A stretch of DNA of 64,000 bases from Oceanospirillum multiglobuliferum (GCF_900167095.1 NZ_FUXG01000014.1:55621-119620), one strand, 5' to 3'; shown: positions 47,201-56,786, counted from the stretch's first letter. Notes: a model not told the origin generated them from the letters alone. Numbers and translations: made by a program.

Positions 47201-47394
47201 CCTCTATGACAACCTTTATGGGGCTGCTGCCGTTGCTGTTTGAAAAGTCGACACAGGCACAATTTTTAATTCCTATGGCAGTTTCTTTAGGCTTTGGAAT
47301 TTTGTTTGCTACACTTATAACGTTATTTTTAATTCCTGTTAACTACATGATTATGGAAGATATTAAGGCACTGTTTAAAACAGACCCACAATAA
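44296..47394 (+). CDS. RND family efflux pump
   Basis: A 1032-residue pump with twelve predicted helices and two large periplasmic loops. TM4 carries the paired acidic residues in GIVVDDAIVTGENV, the proton relay of RND pumps. The N-terminus (MIAWFARNHVAANLLMV) and the VPLEVFPTVE segment are typical of AcrB/MdtBC-like pumps of the hydrophobe/amphiphile class. The substrate cannot be deduced. No local regulator gene is present. Confidence 0.93.
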   Translation: MIAWFARNHVAANLLMVCMLLAGVSSLIKKVPLEVFPTVESNVINVSVSLRGASPQDMEQGVAVLIEQEVQDLEGIEQIVSRSVEGSTTISIEVADGYDAKEVLADIKSRVDAVSNLPDAADQPRVALATRKREVISVTVAGQLSETEIRQFAESVRDDLLRLPGVSQVELDGVRDYEIAIEVSQHRLRQYNLTLAQISNAIQKDSTDLSAGNLRTASNDVLLSSKGQRYNKTEFENIVVLAQPDGAIVRLKEVATVVDGFEETPLRTRFNGKPAAMIDVFRVGQESAISVADAVKTYIKAQQDKLPVGLELSYWDDDSEIVKKRLNTLLENAAQGGVLVLALLTLFLRPAIAFWVFIGIPISFMGAFVFLPMLGVSLNIASLFGFILVLGIVVDDAIVTGENVYSHLRKAESGLHAAIVGTQEVAVPVTFGVLTTVVAFLPLAFIEGSRGAIFAQIPAVVIPVLLISLIESKFVLPAHLKHIRLRHEKSKRSKLEVWQQAFADGFERAILRYYRPALKVVLRHRYSALAFSIGLLIILINTLSSGWMKFTFFPKVPSETARVTLTMPAGTAFDVTDRYVILMTEKARQLQEKYRDPATGESVILHIFSTTGSSGSSSNIGRVRFEITPAESRTSTITSIQLVDEWRKLIGNLPGAESIAFRAELGRVTSPVDIQLNGNDMKLLEEVADKVKQRLATYPTLFEISDSLADGKQELQIELKPQAYLVGLNRTDLVRQVQQAFLGIEVQRIQRGREDVSVMLRLPANERQSLTDLLSVDILTSSGNRIPLSQVAELKPAKSPSAIYRIDGYRTVNITADMDKKNTNATILNQDLTAFMDQLTQQYPSISYSLEGEAKEQQQSFGSLQFGLTLVLFAIYGLLAIPFANYAQPFIVMSVIPFGIIGSVIGHWIMGMPLTIMSLMGLLALVGVVVNDSLVLVDFINQQRKTVKGQLHRALLSAASARFRPVMLTSMTTFMGLLPLLFEKSTQAQFLIPMAVSLGFGILFATLITLFLIPVNYMIMEDIKALFKTDPQ

Positions 47395-47412
47395 TTATTC
47401 AGGGTTGAATCT

Positions 47413-48321
47413 ATGAAAATCCTGCTAGCCACACCTAAGGCAGATCAATCTGCGTACTTGATGGCTTTAAAGAAATACTGCCCCTATGCAGATGTACAGC
47501 TTTGGCAAGATATTGCAAAAACTGACTGGCAGGCAGAGTACGCACTTGTATGGAAGCCAGAAGCTGCACTTTTTGACCATCAGAAAAACCTGAAAGCAAT
47601 CTTTAATTTAGGCGCAGGCACAGATGCGTTAGAAAAATTACCAAATTTACCCAGAGATGTGCCTCTCTATAAATTGCGTGATGCTGGTATGGGGCAGTGG
47701 ATGCTGGAGTATGTGCTATACGGTATGATCCACTTCAGCCGTCGCTTTGACCTTTATCGTCAGCATCAAATGGTCTCTAGCTGGCAACCTGAACGCACAC
47801 GAAACTTACAAGAGAAACGCATTGGTATTTTGGGATTAGGTCCATTAGGACAATATGTTGGCAAGCAGCTTTACCTAATGGGGTATCAAGTAGCAGGCTG
47901 GAGTAGAAGCTTAAAAGCAGATCTGCCGTTCCCTCAAGCTACAGGGGCAGCTGCATTGAACAGCTTTTTAAGCCAATCCCATATATTAGTCAATTTACTC
48001 CCTGCTAAAGAGGATACATACCATCTACTCAACGCTGATAGGCTTATGCGCTTACCAAGAGACTCAATTGTTATCAGTTCAGGTAGAGGCTCTGTAATTG
48101 ATGAGCATGCACTGTTGTTACAACTGCAAACCCGACACGTGAGAGGTGCATTACTAGACGTTTTTGAACATGAACCATTGGCTAAAGAGCACCCGTTTTG
48201 GAGCCAGCCCAATGTCATTGTCACACCTCATATAGCAGCTCCTACGCAGTCTGATGATGCGATAAAGCAGGTATTAGCCGATATACTTGATATAGAGCTA
48301 GGGGACAATACTCTTTTTTAG
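47413..48321 (+). CDS. ghrA: Glyoxylate/hydroxypyruvate reductase A-like dehydrogenase
   Basis: This D-2-hydroxyacid dehydrogenase of 302 residues has the NAD(P) fold GILGLGPLGQYVGKQLYLMG, the catalytic arginine in VISSGRGSVID, glutamate in LDVFEHEPL and histidine in VIVTPHIAAPT. The overall layout (LATPKADQSAYLMALKKYCP at the start and RDAGMGQWMLEYVLYG) fits GhrA, which reduces glyoxylate and hydroxypyruvate. It lies 18 bp after the RND pump. Confidence 0.82.
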   Translation: MKILLATPKADQSAYLMALKKYCPYADVQLWQDIAKTDWQAEYALVWKPEAALFDHQKNLKAIFNLGAGTDALEKLPNLPRDVPLYKLRDAGMGQWMLEYVLYGMIHFSRRFDLYRQHQMVSSWQPERTRNLQEKRIGILGLGPLGQYVGKQLYLMGYQVAGWSRSLKADLPFPQATGAAALNSFLSQSHILVNLLPAKEDTYHLLNADRLMRLPRDSIVISSGRGSVIDEHALLLQLQTRHVRGALLDVFEHEPLAKEHPFWSQPNVIVTPHIAAPTQSDDAIKQVLADILDIELGDNTLF

Positions 48322-48336
48322 GCTTTATCCTTCCCC

Positions 48337-48369
48337 AAAAAAAACCGCGAAATTCTCGCGGTTTTTTTT
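48337..48369. terminator. Bidirectional terminator between ghrA-like gene and ppiD
   Basis: Eight A, CCGCGA, a 5-nt loop, TCGCGG and eight T: a symmetrical GC stem flanked by A and T runs that can stop transcripts from both convergent genes. Confidence 0.92.
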
Positions 48370-48380
48370 CGGTAAAATGA

Positions 48381-50240
48381 TTACAAACGGTTAATTTCAG
48401 CTTGGTTTGTAATAGATACGCGCACTTGTTGTATATTGTGACGAATCTGGTTCATTTGAATGGCTTGCTGGTAAAAAGCCACCATCTCAGGCTGAGTTTC
48501 TGGCTGAGAAATTTGGTTAAGACTTAATAGCAGCACATCACCATTGGCTAGAACTTTTGTTGTAGCACCAGTTTCAAGGGTAAATGCCTTTTTGACCACT
48601 GCCTGTGGAACAGATTGTTCGACTCGGCTAATGCCATTCACCGTGACTAGCTCTAAACCTGCTGACTTCGCAGCAGCGCTAAGGCCATCTGCTTGTGCTT
48701 GAACCAAAAGCTGATCAGCTAATGCTAACAATTGCTCTTTACGGGCTTGAGCTTCAAGTTTCAGGCGGATATTACCCGTCACTTCAACTAAAGGTTGAAT
48801 GGCAGGCTCTTTCAATTCAGCAACACGAATAACAACACTGTTCTGACTGTCCAGCTCAATAAGATCGCTGTTTTCACCATTAAGCTTTAATTCGTCAGAG
48901 AATGCTGCACGTATAACTTTTGCATTGGCTGCGATGCCTTCGCCACCATTGCTGCTAAAGAGGGTGGTTTCCTGCACAGATAGCCCTAACTCTTTTGCAG
49001 GAGTTGCTAAATCATCTGAAGCAAAAGCTGCATTAGCTAGTTCTTCAGTCAATGCCAAATACTGTTTTGCGGCTTTTGATGCTTTTAACTGCTCTACCAA
49101 GCTGTCACGCATCTCTGCAATAGGTGTAATCTCAGCGGCAGTTTTACGATCTAAACGAATTAAATGTACACCGAACTCAGTCACAATAGGCTCTGAAATT
49201 CCACCTTCTGATAGCGCAAATAAAGCAGTTTCAAAGGTCTGGTCAAAGCTACCTGCTTCAATCATACCTAGCTCACCGCCAATAGATGCAGAACCTACAT
49301 CCTCAGAAACCTCTTTGGCTACTTCAGAAAAGCTCTCGCCAGCTAGCACACGGTTACGTATTTGTTGTAACTGTGCGATAGCCTCATCTTCTGTGCGCCC
49401 GTCAGTTTCTAACAAAATATGTGATGCAAAGTAATCTGTTTGGTTTTGAGCCGTTTTCATATACGCCTGATAAGCGGACTCAATATCAGACTGTGACACT
49501 TCAATTTTTGCTGCAATATCATCTTGGCTTAAAGCAATATAGTTCAAACGCACACGCTCAGGCAGCTGGTAAGCCTCACGGTTTTGCTCATAATATGCCG
49601 TCACATCCTCTTCAGTTACTGGAGGAACAGTTACAGCATCGACATTTAATGTCACATAGGAGATGTCTCGTGTTTGACTATCAAGCTTAATCACCTGTTC
49701 AACATATTTATCAGCAGTTAACGTACTTAAACCAAGGCCAGACTGGTATTGATTGATTAGTACGTCTTTTTTCAACTCTTCACGAAACTGCAAAGGTGTT
49801 AAGCCAACATTACGCAGAGTGCTGTTGAACTGATCGGCATTAAATTTACCGTCAGCACCTTTGAACTCTGGTGTACTAATGATAATGCGGTCAATTTGTA
49901 AATCGCTTACACCAAGACCAGCATTACGTGCAGCTTGCAACGCTGCCTCACGGTCAATTAAACCTTGTAGGGCACGCTGACGGATTTGATTTTCGTTTAG
50001 GCTTGCAGGATCTGCATCAGGCCCCATCTGAGCCAAAATTTGACGTACTTGACGTTGAGCGGCTACCTCTAGCTCATAGCGGCTAATTTTTTTATCGTTT
50101 ACAGTCGCCACCTCATCACCACCGCTGGTGAATGCCCCTACAATGGCATCTACGCCAAACATGGCAAAAGTGATCACGATGAAGCCTACAATTATTTTTG
50201 CCACCCAACCGGATGATTTGTCCCTGATGTTTTGAAGCAT
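48381..50240 (-). CDS. ppiD: Peptidyl-prolyl cis-trans isomerase D (periplasmic folding factor)
   Basis: The 619-residue protein starts MLQNIRDKSSGWVAKIIVGF, with one N-terminal membrane anchor. A SurA-N-like chaperone region and a parvulin domain (about 265-360, FASHILLETDGRTEDEAIAQ and IGGELGMIEAGSFDQTFE) follow. It assists outer-membrane and periplasmic protein folding at the inner membrane. Order hupB-ppiD follows the widespread lon-hupB-ppiD arrangement. Confidence 0.95.
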   Translation of the reverse strand: MLQNIRDKSSGWVAKIIVGFIVITFAMFGVDAIVGAFTSGGDEVATVNDKKISRYELEVAAQRQVRQILAQMGPDADPASLNENQIRQRALQGLIDREAALQAARNAGLGVSDLQIDRIIISTPEFKGADGKFNADQFNSTLRNVGLTPLQFREELKKDVLINQYQSGLGLSTLTADKYVEQVIKLDSQTRDISYVTLNVDAVTVPPVTEEDVTAYYEQNREAYQLPERVRLNYIALSQDDIAAKIEVSQSDIESAYQAYMKTAQNQTDYFASHILLETDGRTEDEAIAQLQQIRNRVLAGESFSEVAKEVSEDVGSASIGGELGMIEAGSFDQTFETALFALSEGGISEPIVTEFGVHLIRLDRKTAAEITPIAEMRDSLVEQLKASKAAKQYLALTEELANAAFASDDLATPAKELGLSVQETTLFSSNGGEGIAANAKVIRAAFSDELKLNGENSDLIELDSQNSVVIRVAELKEPAIQPLVEVTGNIRLKLEAQARKEQLLALADQLLVQAQADGLSAAAKSAGLELVTVNGISRVEQSVPQAVVKKAFTLETGATTKVLANGDVLLLSLNQISQPETQPEMVAFYQQAIQMNQIRHNIQQVRVSITNQAEINRL

Positions 50241-50334
50241 GAAACTATCTCTTACCCAATTGTTTTAGATTCAAAGGATTATACGCAGCTAAGGAGCAAT
50301 CGGAAACTGAATAACCTTGCTGATTTGCAGATAT

Positions 50335-50364
50335 AAAAAAAGCACATCAATTGATGTGCTTTTT
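50335..50364 (-). terminator. Terminator after hupB
   Basis: AGCACATCAA/TTGATGTGCT is a perfect palindromic stem with an A-run at 50335-50341 that reads as a T-run on the minus strand, 30 bp beyond the hupB stop. Confidence 0.88.
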
Positions 50365-50393
50365 AATCTTGCTGAGTGCAGTGTTAACTAATC

Positions 50394-50666
50394 CTAGTTA
50401 ACAGCATCCTTTAAAGCCTTACCTGGCTTGAAACTAGGCACTTTAGCGGCTTTGATTTCGATAGGTGCACCTGTTTGAGGGTTACGACCTGTACGAGCTG
50501 CACGCTCTTTAACAGAGAATGTACCAAAACCAACTAATACTACTGAGTCACCTTTCTGTAGCGATTCAGAAACGGTTTCAATCATTGCGTCTAGTGCACG
50601 ACCAGCTGCAGCTTTAGGAATATCTGCAGAAGCTGCAATCGCATCAATCAGTTCAGACTTGTTCAC
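50394..50666 (-). CDS. hupB: HU beta nucleoid-associated protein
   Basis: The 90-residue HU protein reads [20 protein letters not shown], then [20 protein letters not shown] and [13 protein letters not shown], the DNA-binding arm with its proline. Initiation is at GTG (50664-50666), with AAGGGGTG upstream. It is a dimeric DNA-bending protein. Confidence 0.97.
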   Translation of the reverse strand: MNKSELIDAIAASADIPKAAAGRALDAMIETVSESLQKGDSVVLVGFGTFSVKERAARTGRNPQTGAPIEIKAAKVPSFKPGKALKDAVN

Positions 50667-50681
50667 TCTTCACCCCTTAAC

Positions 50682-50701
50682 AATACGGCCAAATACGGCC
50701 A
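50682..50701 (-). repeat. Tandem 10-bp repeat in the hupB leader
   Basis: AATACGGCCA occurs twice in tandem (50682-50691 and 50692-50701), ahead of the hupB ribosome binding site on the minus strand. It may be a short leader element, operator or slippage product. Confidence 0.4.
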
Positions 50702-50750
50702 AAAACATATGCGTAGATTATTGGTGGCTTACGCAAAAAATCAGGCGCAT

Positions 50751-50779
50751 TTTATACCAATAGCCCCTATAAGCGTCAA
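50751..50779 (-). promoter_or_regulatory. Sigma70 promoter of hupB
   Basis: On the minus strand TTGACG (50774-50779), a 17-bp spacer and TATAAA (50751-50756) precede a GC-rich discriminator. It is located just downstream of the lon stop. Confidence 0.75.
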
Positions 50780-50785
50780 GTAATC

Positions 50786-53212
50786 TCAGTGAGTACTTGT
50801 CTTTAAACTATCATCTTTGGCTACTGAGGCTTCATCTTTCGGCAAAGCTTCAACGAAAGGTGTTGGTGCATGCGCCAAGGCAATTGCCAATACATCATCA
50901 ATCCATTTCACGGGGAAAATATCAAGCTCTGACTTAATAGAATCTGGTACTTCCTTCAAGTCACGACGATTTTCTTCCGGAATAATCACGGTTTTGATGC
51001 CTCCACGACGAGCAGCCAGCAGTTTTTCTTTCAAACCACCAATCGGCAGAACTTCACCGCGCAGGGTAATTTCCCCTGTCATTGCAACGGTGCTTTTCAC
51101 TGGAATACCAGACAAGACCGAAATCATCGCGGTACACATACCGATACCTGCGCTAGGGCCATCTTTAGGTGTTGCACCCTCAGGCACGTGCACGTGAATG
51201 TCTTTTTTCTCGTAGAAGTCTGGAGATATACCCCAGCCAACAGCACGACTGCGCACAACGGTCATCGCCGTTTGAATCGACTCTTTCATCACATCGCCCA
51301 GAGAGCCAGTCGGTGTTAAACGACCTTTACCAGGCACCGCGACTGCTTCTAGGTTAAGTAGCTCACCACCAACCTGAGTCCATGCCAAGCCTGTGACTTT
51401 GCCAACCTGATCTGCTTCATCAGCCAAACCGTAGCTGTACTTACGGACACCGCAGTACTCTTCGATTTTCTCTTCTGTCAATCGAATAGGCTCGCCTTTA
51501 AAGCCTTCTGGGCCACGCTTGATCAGCTCTCGTACAGCTTTACGGCACAGTTTTGCAATCTCACGCTCTAGGCCACGAACGCCCGCTTCACGCGTGTAAT
51601 AACGAATGAGCTCTAAAAGTGCAGCGCGATCAATCAACAACTCAGAGGCGGTAATACCGTTCTGTTCCAGCTGCTTTTTAACTAAATATTTTTCAGCAAT
51701 GCCCAGCTTCTCGTCTTCGGTGTAACCTGGGATACGGATCACTTCCATACGGTCAAGCAATGAGCCTGGAATATTCATTGAGTTTGCCGTACACACAAAC
51801 ATCACATCAGACAGGTCGTAATCCACTTCTAAATAGTGGTCGCTGAACTTGCTGTTTTGCTCTGGGTCTAGTACTTCAAGCAGTGCAGAAGCAGGGTCGC
51901 CACGGTGATCCATACCCATCTTGTCAATTTCATCTAACAAGAATAGGGGGTTCTTCACGCCCACTTTTGCCATGCGCTGTAAGAGCTTACCCGGCATAGA
52001 GCCAATATAAGTACGGCGGTGACCACGAATTTCTGATTCGTCACGCACACCACCTAAAGCCATTCGCACATATTGGCGGTTAGTCGCTCGCGCAATAGAC
52101 TGGCCAAGAGAGGTCTTACCAACACCCGGTGGGCCAACCAAACACAATACAGGGCCTTTTAGTTTCTTAACGCGCTTTTGTACAGCTAGGTAATCTAAAA
52201 TCCGCTCTTTCACTTCATCTAAACCGAAGTGGTCTTCATTCAGAATATCTTCAGCTTTCTGTACATCATGAGACACCTTAGAGCGTTTCTTCCAAGGCAG
52301 GCTAACCATCCAATCAATATAGCTGCGAACAACTGTGGCCTCTGCTGACATCTGTGACATCATCTTCAGCTTTTTCAGCTCGCTTAAGGCTTTATCCTTG
52401 GCGTCTTTTGGCATGCCAGAAGTTTCAATGCGCTCTGCAAGCTCATCGGCTTCATTGGCCGTATTGTCTAGCTCGCCCATCTCTTTCTGAATGGCCTTCA
52501 TCTGCTCATTCAGGTAGTACTCACGCTGATTTTTCTCCATCTGCTGTTTCACGCGTCCACGGACACGCTTTTCAACTTCTAGCAGATCAATCTCAGTCTC
52601 AACATGCGTCATCAAGCGCTCTAAACGCTCACGCACATTGTCTAACTCTAGTAATTGCTGTTTTTCCGCTACATTTAACGACAAGTGCGCTGACATGGTG
52701 TCAACCAAACGACTTGGATCGGTGATGTTCTTCAGCGAGTTCACAACTTCAGCAGGGATTTTTTTGCTCAATTTGACGTATTGCTCAAATTGATTCATCA
52801 GAACATGAACAAGGCTTTCTGCTTCGCGCTCTGACAATGTTTCTGCTTTACGCTCAACAATCTCAGCCTCTAGATAATCACCCGTATCTGCAATTGCTAA
52901 TAATGCAGCACGATCAACACCTTCGATCAATACCTTAACCGTACCATCAGGCAGCTTAAGCAGTTGCAAAACAGACGCCAATGTACCCACGGTATACAGG
53001 TCATCAGTGCTAGGTTCATCAACGCCTGCATCTTTTTGCGCAGCTAAAAAAACTTTCTTGCCTGCGGCCATCGCTGCTTCTAATGCATTAATAGAGCGAT
53101 CACGACCAACAAACAAGGGCAGAACCATTTGAGGAAATACAACAACATCCCGCAATGGTAATAGTGGCAAGGTTTGCTTGCCCAACTCTTCATTCACCTG
53201 TTTCTGCTCCAT
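50786..53212 (-). CDS. lon: ATP-dependent protease Lon
   Basis: An 808-residue LonA with N-terminal substrate domain (LPLLPLRDVVVFPQMVLPLFVGR), Walker A GPPGVGKTSL, Walker B FLLDEIDKM and the proteolytic serine in PKDGPSAGIGM with downstream lysine in GGLKEKLLAARRGG. It degrades misfolded and regulatory proteins in the cytoplasm. It follows clpX on the same strand. The promoter was not clearly located. Confidence 0.98.
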   Translation of the reverse strand: MEQKQVNEELGKQTLPLLPLRDVVVFPQMVLPLFVGRDRSINALEAAMAAGKKVFLAAQKDAGVDEPSTDDLYTVGTLASVLQLLKLPDGTVKVLIEGVDRAALLAIADTGDYLEAEIVERKAETLSEREAESLVHVLMNQFEQYVKLSKKIPAEVVNSLKNITDPSRLVDTMSAHLSLNVAEKQQLLELDNVRERLERLMTHVETEIDLLEVEKRVRGRVKQQMEKNQREYYLNEQMKAIQKEMGELDNTANEADELAERIETSGMPKDAKDKALSELKKLKMMSQMSAEATVVRSYIDWMVSLPWKKRSKVSHDVQKAEDILNEDHFGLDEVKERILDYLAVQKRVKKLKGPVLCLVGPPGVGKTSLGQSIARATNRQYVRMALGGVRDESEIRGHRRTYIGSMPGKLLQRMAKVGVKNPLFLLDEIDKMGMDHRGDPASALLEVLDPEQNSKFSDHYLEVDYDLSDVMFVCTANSMNIPGSLLDRMEVIRIPGYTEDEKLGIAEKYLVKKQLEQNGITASELLIDRAALLELIRYYTREAGVRGLEREIAKLCRKAVRELIKRGPEGFKGEPIRLTEEKIEEYCGVRKYSYGLADEADQVGKVTGLAWTQVGGELLNLEAVAVPGKGRLTPTGSLGDVMKESIQTAMTVVRSRAVGWGISPDFYEKKDIHVHVPEGATPKDGPSAGIGMCTAMISVLSGIPVKSTVAMTGEITLRGEVLPIGGLKEKLLAARRGGIKTVIIPEENRRDLKEVPDSIKSELDIFPVKWIDDVLAIALAHAPTPFVEALPKDEASVAKDDSLKTSTH

Positions 53213-53236
53213 AGCAGAACCACCTCTAACTGTGCG

Positions 53237-53255
53237 GCACTGGCCATTCCAGTGC
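53237..53255 (-). promoter_or_regulatory. Hairpin in the lon leader
   Basis: GCACTGG-N5-CCAGTGC forms a perfect 7-bp stem, 25 bp before the lon start codon, possibly influencing translation. No T-run. Confidence 0.35.
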
Positions 53256-53317
53256 TAACGAAACTTATTGAGAACATAGTGGAGGCATTTAAATGAATTA
53301 CAACCCCTTGTTCTTAC

Positions 53318-53344
53318 AAAAAAAAAGGGCCCAGAGGCCCTTTT
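53318..53344 (-). terminator. Terminator after clpX
   Basis: GGGCC, CAGA loop, GGCCC flanked by nine A and four T; on the minus strand the A-run becomes the terminal T-tract, 14 bp after the clpX stop. Confidence 0.9.
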
Positions 53345-53358
53345 AAGCGGTAATCCTG

Positions 53359-54645
53359 TTACTTCTGATCACCTGATGCAAGGTCAACCTGTTCATTTGA
53401 GTAGATTAGCAGAGGTTCTGACTCTCCTTTAATCACACTCTCATCAACCACAACCTTTGTCACGCCTTCCGCAGAAGGGATCTCATACATCGTTGGTAGT
53501 AGTACCGACTCCATAATTGATCTCAGGCCACGAGCACCCGTTTTACGCTCCATCGCTTTACGAGCAACCGCCAATAAAGCTTCGTCACGAAACTCTAGAT
53601 CAACTTTTTCCATTTCAAAAAGCTTAGCGTACTGTTTAGTTAAAGCATTCTTCGGCTCAGTTAAAATCTGAACCAACGCTTCTTCATCAAGCTCTTGAAG
53701 TGTCGCAACCACAGGTAGACGGCCTACAAACTCAGGAATCAAACCAAAGCGTACTAAATCTTCTGGCTCAACATCTAACAGTGTCTGACCAACCGACTTA
53801 TCCTCTTGCTTACTATTCACTTCAGCAGAGAAACCAATGCCGCCTTTAGTTGAACGATTCTGGATTACTTTTTCTAAGCCAGCAAACGCACCACCACAAA
53901 TAAATAGAATATTTGAAGTATCAACTTGTAAAAACTCTTGCTGAGGATGCTTACGACCACCTTGGGGTGGAACAGAAGCAACTGTACCCTCAATCAACTT
54001 CAATAATGCTTGCTGTACACCTTCGCCTGATACATCTCGGGTGATTGACGGGTTGTCTGATTTACGAGAGATTTTGTCGATCTCGTCAATATAAACAATA
54101 CCGCGCTGTGCCTTTTCAACATCATAGTCGCACTTCTGAAGTAACTTTTGGATGATGTTTTCAACATCTTCACCCACATAGCCCGCTTCAGTCAGTGTTG
54201 TCGCATCTGCAATGGTGAAAGGTACGTTCAACAAACGCGCCAAAGTTTCTGCTAATAATGTTTTACCGCTACCCGTTGGGCCTATTAACAAAATATTACT
54301 TTTGCCAAGCTCTACATCGGCTTTGGATACAACACCATGCTTTAAGCGCTTGTAGTGGTTATAAACCGCAACAGCCAGTGTCATTTTAGCTTTTGGTTGG
54401 CCAATCACGTACTCGTCTAATGTTGCACGAATCTCTTTTGGCACAGGAAGACGATCTGATTCCAGCTCAGGTTTATCTTCCGTAATCTCTTCACGAATAA
54501 TGTCATTACAAAGATCAACACATTCATCACAGATGTAGACAGATGGCCCAGCAATTAGCTTGCGTACTTCATTTTGGTTTTTACCGCAAAACGAGCAATA
54601 CAACAGCTTGCTTCCATCACTACCGGAATCTTTTTGATGGCCCAT
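53359..54645 (-). CDS. clpX: ClpX ATPase subunit of ClpXP
   Basis: A 428-residue ClpX: N-terminal C4 zinc finger ([11 protein letters not shown] and CDECVDLC), Walker [16 protein letters not shown], Walker [11 protein letters not shown] and the C-terminal sensor region with [10 protein letters not shown]. It includes the IGF-like loop (IGFSAEV) for ClpP docking. It unfolds substrates for ClpP, encoded 58 bp upstream. Confidence 0.98.
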   Translation of the reverse strand: MGHQKDSGSDGSKLLYCSFCGKNQNEVRKLIAGPSVYICDECVDLCNDIIREEITEDKPELESDRLPVPKEIRATLDEYVIGQPKAKMTLAVAVYNHYKRLKHGVVSKADVELGKSNILLIGPTGSGKTLLAETLARLLNVPFTIADATTLTEAGYVGEDVENIIQKLLQKCDYDVEKAQRGIVYIDEIDKISRKSDNPSITRDVSGEGVQQALLKLIEGTVASVPPQGGRKHPQQEFLQVDTSNILFICGGAFAGLEKVIQNRSTKGGIGFSAEVNSKQEDKSVGQTLLDVEPEDLVRFGLIPEFVGRLPVVATLQELDEEALVQILTEPKNALTKQYAKLFEMEKVDLEFRDEALLAVARKAMERKTGARGLRSIMESVLLPTMYEIPSAEGVTKVVVDESVIKGESEPLLIYSNEQVDLASGDQK

Positions 54646-54703
54646 TCGTTACCTCAGTTTACCTACAGCGGCATAAGCGCCGCTTGAAAAAATTCTGTAG
54701 TGC

Positions 54704-55324
54704 TTAACCCTGCACACGACGATCTAATACTTTGTCGATCAAGCCGTAGTCAACAGCTGTATTGCCATCCATGAAGTTGTCACGATCAGTATCTCGTGCG
54801 ATCTCTTCAATCGGCTTGCCGGTATGATGTGCTAGCACTTTGTTTAACTTGTCACGAATCGTTAAAATTTCACGCGTATGAATTTCAATATCTGTGGCTT
54901 GACCTTGGAAGCCGCCTAATGGCTGGTGAATCATCATACGTGAATGCGGCAGACAGTAACGCTTACCTTCTGCGCCACCCGCTAACAGCAACGCGCCCAT
55001 GCTCGCAGCTTGACCAATACACATGGTGCTTACATCAGGTTTGATAAACTGCATGGTATCATAAATAGACATACCAGCAGTGACAGAGCCACCCGGAGAG
55101 TTGATATACAGGTGAATATCTTTATCAGGATTTTCCGACTCTAAAAACAGCAACTGAGCCACCACAAGATTCGCCATGTAGTCTTCAACAGGGCCAACCA
55201 AGAAAATCACTCGCTCTTTCAGCAGGCGAGAGTAGATGTCATATGCGCGCTCGCCTCTGGCAGATTGCTCCACTACCATCGGCACCAAGCCGCCTGCGTT
55301 CATGATTTCGTATGGATTGCTCAT
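54704..55324 (-). CDS. clpP: ClpP protease subunit
   Basis: A 206-residue serine protease with the catalytic serine in [11 protein letters not shown], histidine in [10 protein letters not shown] and aspartate in RDTDRDNFM. The ATG at 55322-55324 ([12 protein letters not shown]) with AAGGGAA upstream is chosen; an upstream in-frame ATG overlaps the terminator hairpin region. It forms the tetradecameric barrel of ClpXP. Confidence 0.97.
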   Translation of the reverse strand: MSNPYEIMNAGGLVPMVVEQSARGERAYDIYSRLLKERVIFLVGPVEDYMANLVVAQLLFLESENPDKDIHLYINSPGGSVTAGMSIYDTMQFIKPDVSTMCIGQAASMGALLLAGGAEGKRYCLPHSRMMIHQPLGGFQGQATDIEIHTREILTIRDKLNKVLAHHTGKPIEEIARDTDRDNFMDGNTAVDYGLIDKVLDRRVQG

Positions 55325-55340
55325 ATGCCTATTCCCTTCG

Positions 55341-55374
55341 TAAAAATGCCTGACCTCCATAATAGAGGTCAGGC
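55341..55374 (-). terminator. Intrinsic terminator between tig and clpP
   Basis: GCCTGACCTC (55348-55357) and GAGGTCAGGC (55365-55374) form a perfect 10-bp stem with a 7-nt loop, followed on the minus strand by ATTTTTA. It lies 17 bp ahead of the clpP start, so it could limit readthrough from tig into clpPX. Confidence 0.7.
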
Positions 55375-55399
55375 CATCAAAACGTCAAAATGATATCAA

Positions 55400-56707
55400 T
55401 TATTCAGCAGTAGCTGGCTTGATCGCATCATCGTAAGACATTTCTGTTTCAGCTACAGCGGCCTCAGCCAGCAACGCTTCAACCACTTTCTCTTCTAGCA
55501 CTGCAGACTCAAGCTGCTGACGCATTTGTTGATTACTCATATAGTATTCAACAACTTGCTGAGGGTCTTGATACGATTCAGCTAGAGTTTCAACATAAGC
55601 GCGAATCTCTGCATCGTCAACCTTGATCTCTTTTGCTTCAACAACTGAAGCCATCAGAAGACCCAGTTTAACACGCTTGATTGCTTGCTCAGAGAACAAC
55701 TCAGCTGGCAGCATAGAAGCATCAAACTGCTGGCCACCGCCAAACTGTTGAACTGCCTGCTGACGCAGTGCATTCACTTCGTTATCAATCAAAGCTTTAG
55801 GCACGTCAAATTCGTTACCCGCGATTAACGCGTTCACAACTTGCTCTTTCACTTTGTTTTTAACAGTTTGCGCCAGCTCACGCGTCATGTTTTTCTTAAC
55901 GTCAGCGCGGAATGCTTCAACACCGCCTTCTTCAACACCATACAGCTTGAAGAAATCTTCATTTAGCTCAGGCTGTTTTTTCTCAGAAACGCTGTTGATT
56001 TTCACTTTGAAAACCGCGTCTTTGCCTTTCAACTGCTCAGCTTGATAGTCTTCTGGGAAAGTGACGTTAACATCTTTCTCTTCGCCCGCTGAAGTACCAA
56101 CCAGTTGCGCTTCAAAGCCTGGAATGAAAGTACCAGAAGACAGACCTAAATCATGACCTTCTGCTTTGCCGCCTTCAAACGCTTCACCGTCGATGAAACC
56201 TTCAAAGTCAATGTTCACACGGTCAGCTTCAGTTGCTGCACGCTCAACTACTTCGTATTTTGCTTGCTGATCGCGCAATACGTCGATCATTTTGTCCAGA
56301 TCTGCATCAGTTACAGAAGCTACTGGCTTCTCAATTGTAACGTCAGATAGTGGTGCTACCGCTACCTCTGGGTAAACTTCTAGTGTTGCAACGAACTCTA
56401 GATCTTTGCCCGCTTCATTAACCTTGGCTTCAATATCTGGGTAACCAGCTGGATTCAGCTTCTCTTGGGTGATCGCTTCTACGTATTGAGTACGGATCAC
56501 TTCAGACACAACTTCAGCACGCACTTCATCACCAAACTGGCGACGAACAAAGTTCATTGGCACTTTGCCACGACGGAAGCCGTTGATGCGTGCGCTTTTT
56601 GCAGTTTGTTTTAGACGCGCTTCAACTGCCTCATCTACACGTGCGGCCGGAACCTGAATTGTTACCCGACGCTCAAGACCAGAAGTTGTTTCAACGGAAA
56701 CTTGCAT
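55400..56707 (-). CDS. tig: Trigger factor
   Basis: A ribosome-associated chaperone of 435 residues. The ribosome-binding signature NGFRRGKVPMNFVRRQFG is at about residues 41-58, the FKBP-like PPIase domain at about 160-245 (VNIDFEGFIDGEAFEGGKAE), then the helical C-terminal chaperone arms. It is the first gene of tig-clpP-clpX-lon, a conserved order in gammaproteobacteria. Confidence 0.97.
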   Translation of the reverse strand: MQVSVETTSGLERRVTIQVPAARVDEAVEARLKQTAKSARINGFRRGKVPMNFVRRQFGDEVRAEVVSEVIRTQYVEAITQEKLNPAGYPDIEAKVNEAGKDLEFVATLEVYPEVAVAPLSDVTIEKPVASVTDADLDKMIDVLRDQQAKYEVVERAATEADRVNIDFEGFIDGEAFEGGKAEGHDLGLSSGTFIPGFEAQLVGTSAGEEKDVNVTFPEDYQAEQLKGKDAVFKVKINSVSEKKQPELNEDFFKLYGVEEGGVEAFRADVKKNMTRELAQTVKNKVKEQVVNALIAGNEFDVPKALIDNEVNALRQQAVQQFGGGQQFDASMLPAELFSEQAIKRVKLGLLMASVVEAKEIKVDDAEIRAYVETLAESYQDPQQVVEYYMSNQQMRQQLESAVLEEKVVEALLAEAAVAETEMSYDDAIKPATAE

Positions 56708-56757
56708 GAAAAATCCTCACAATACTTTTATGTGCTTCATTAAGCTGAAAGAAATAG

Positions 56758-56786
56758 ATTTTAAGAGCAGATAAAGCCGCAGGCAA
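56758..56786 (-). promoter_or_regulatory. Candidate sigma70 promoter of tig
   Basis: On the minus strand TTGCCT (56781-56786), a 17-bp spacer and TAAAAT (56758-56763), 50 bp upstream of the tig start. Confidence 0.55.
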
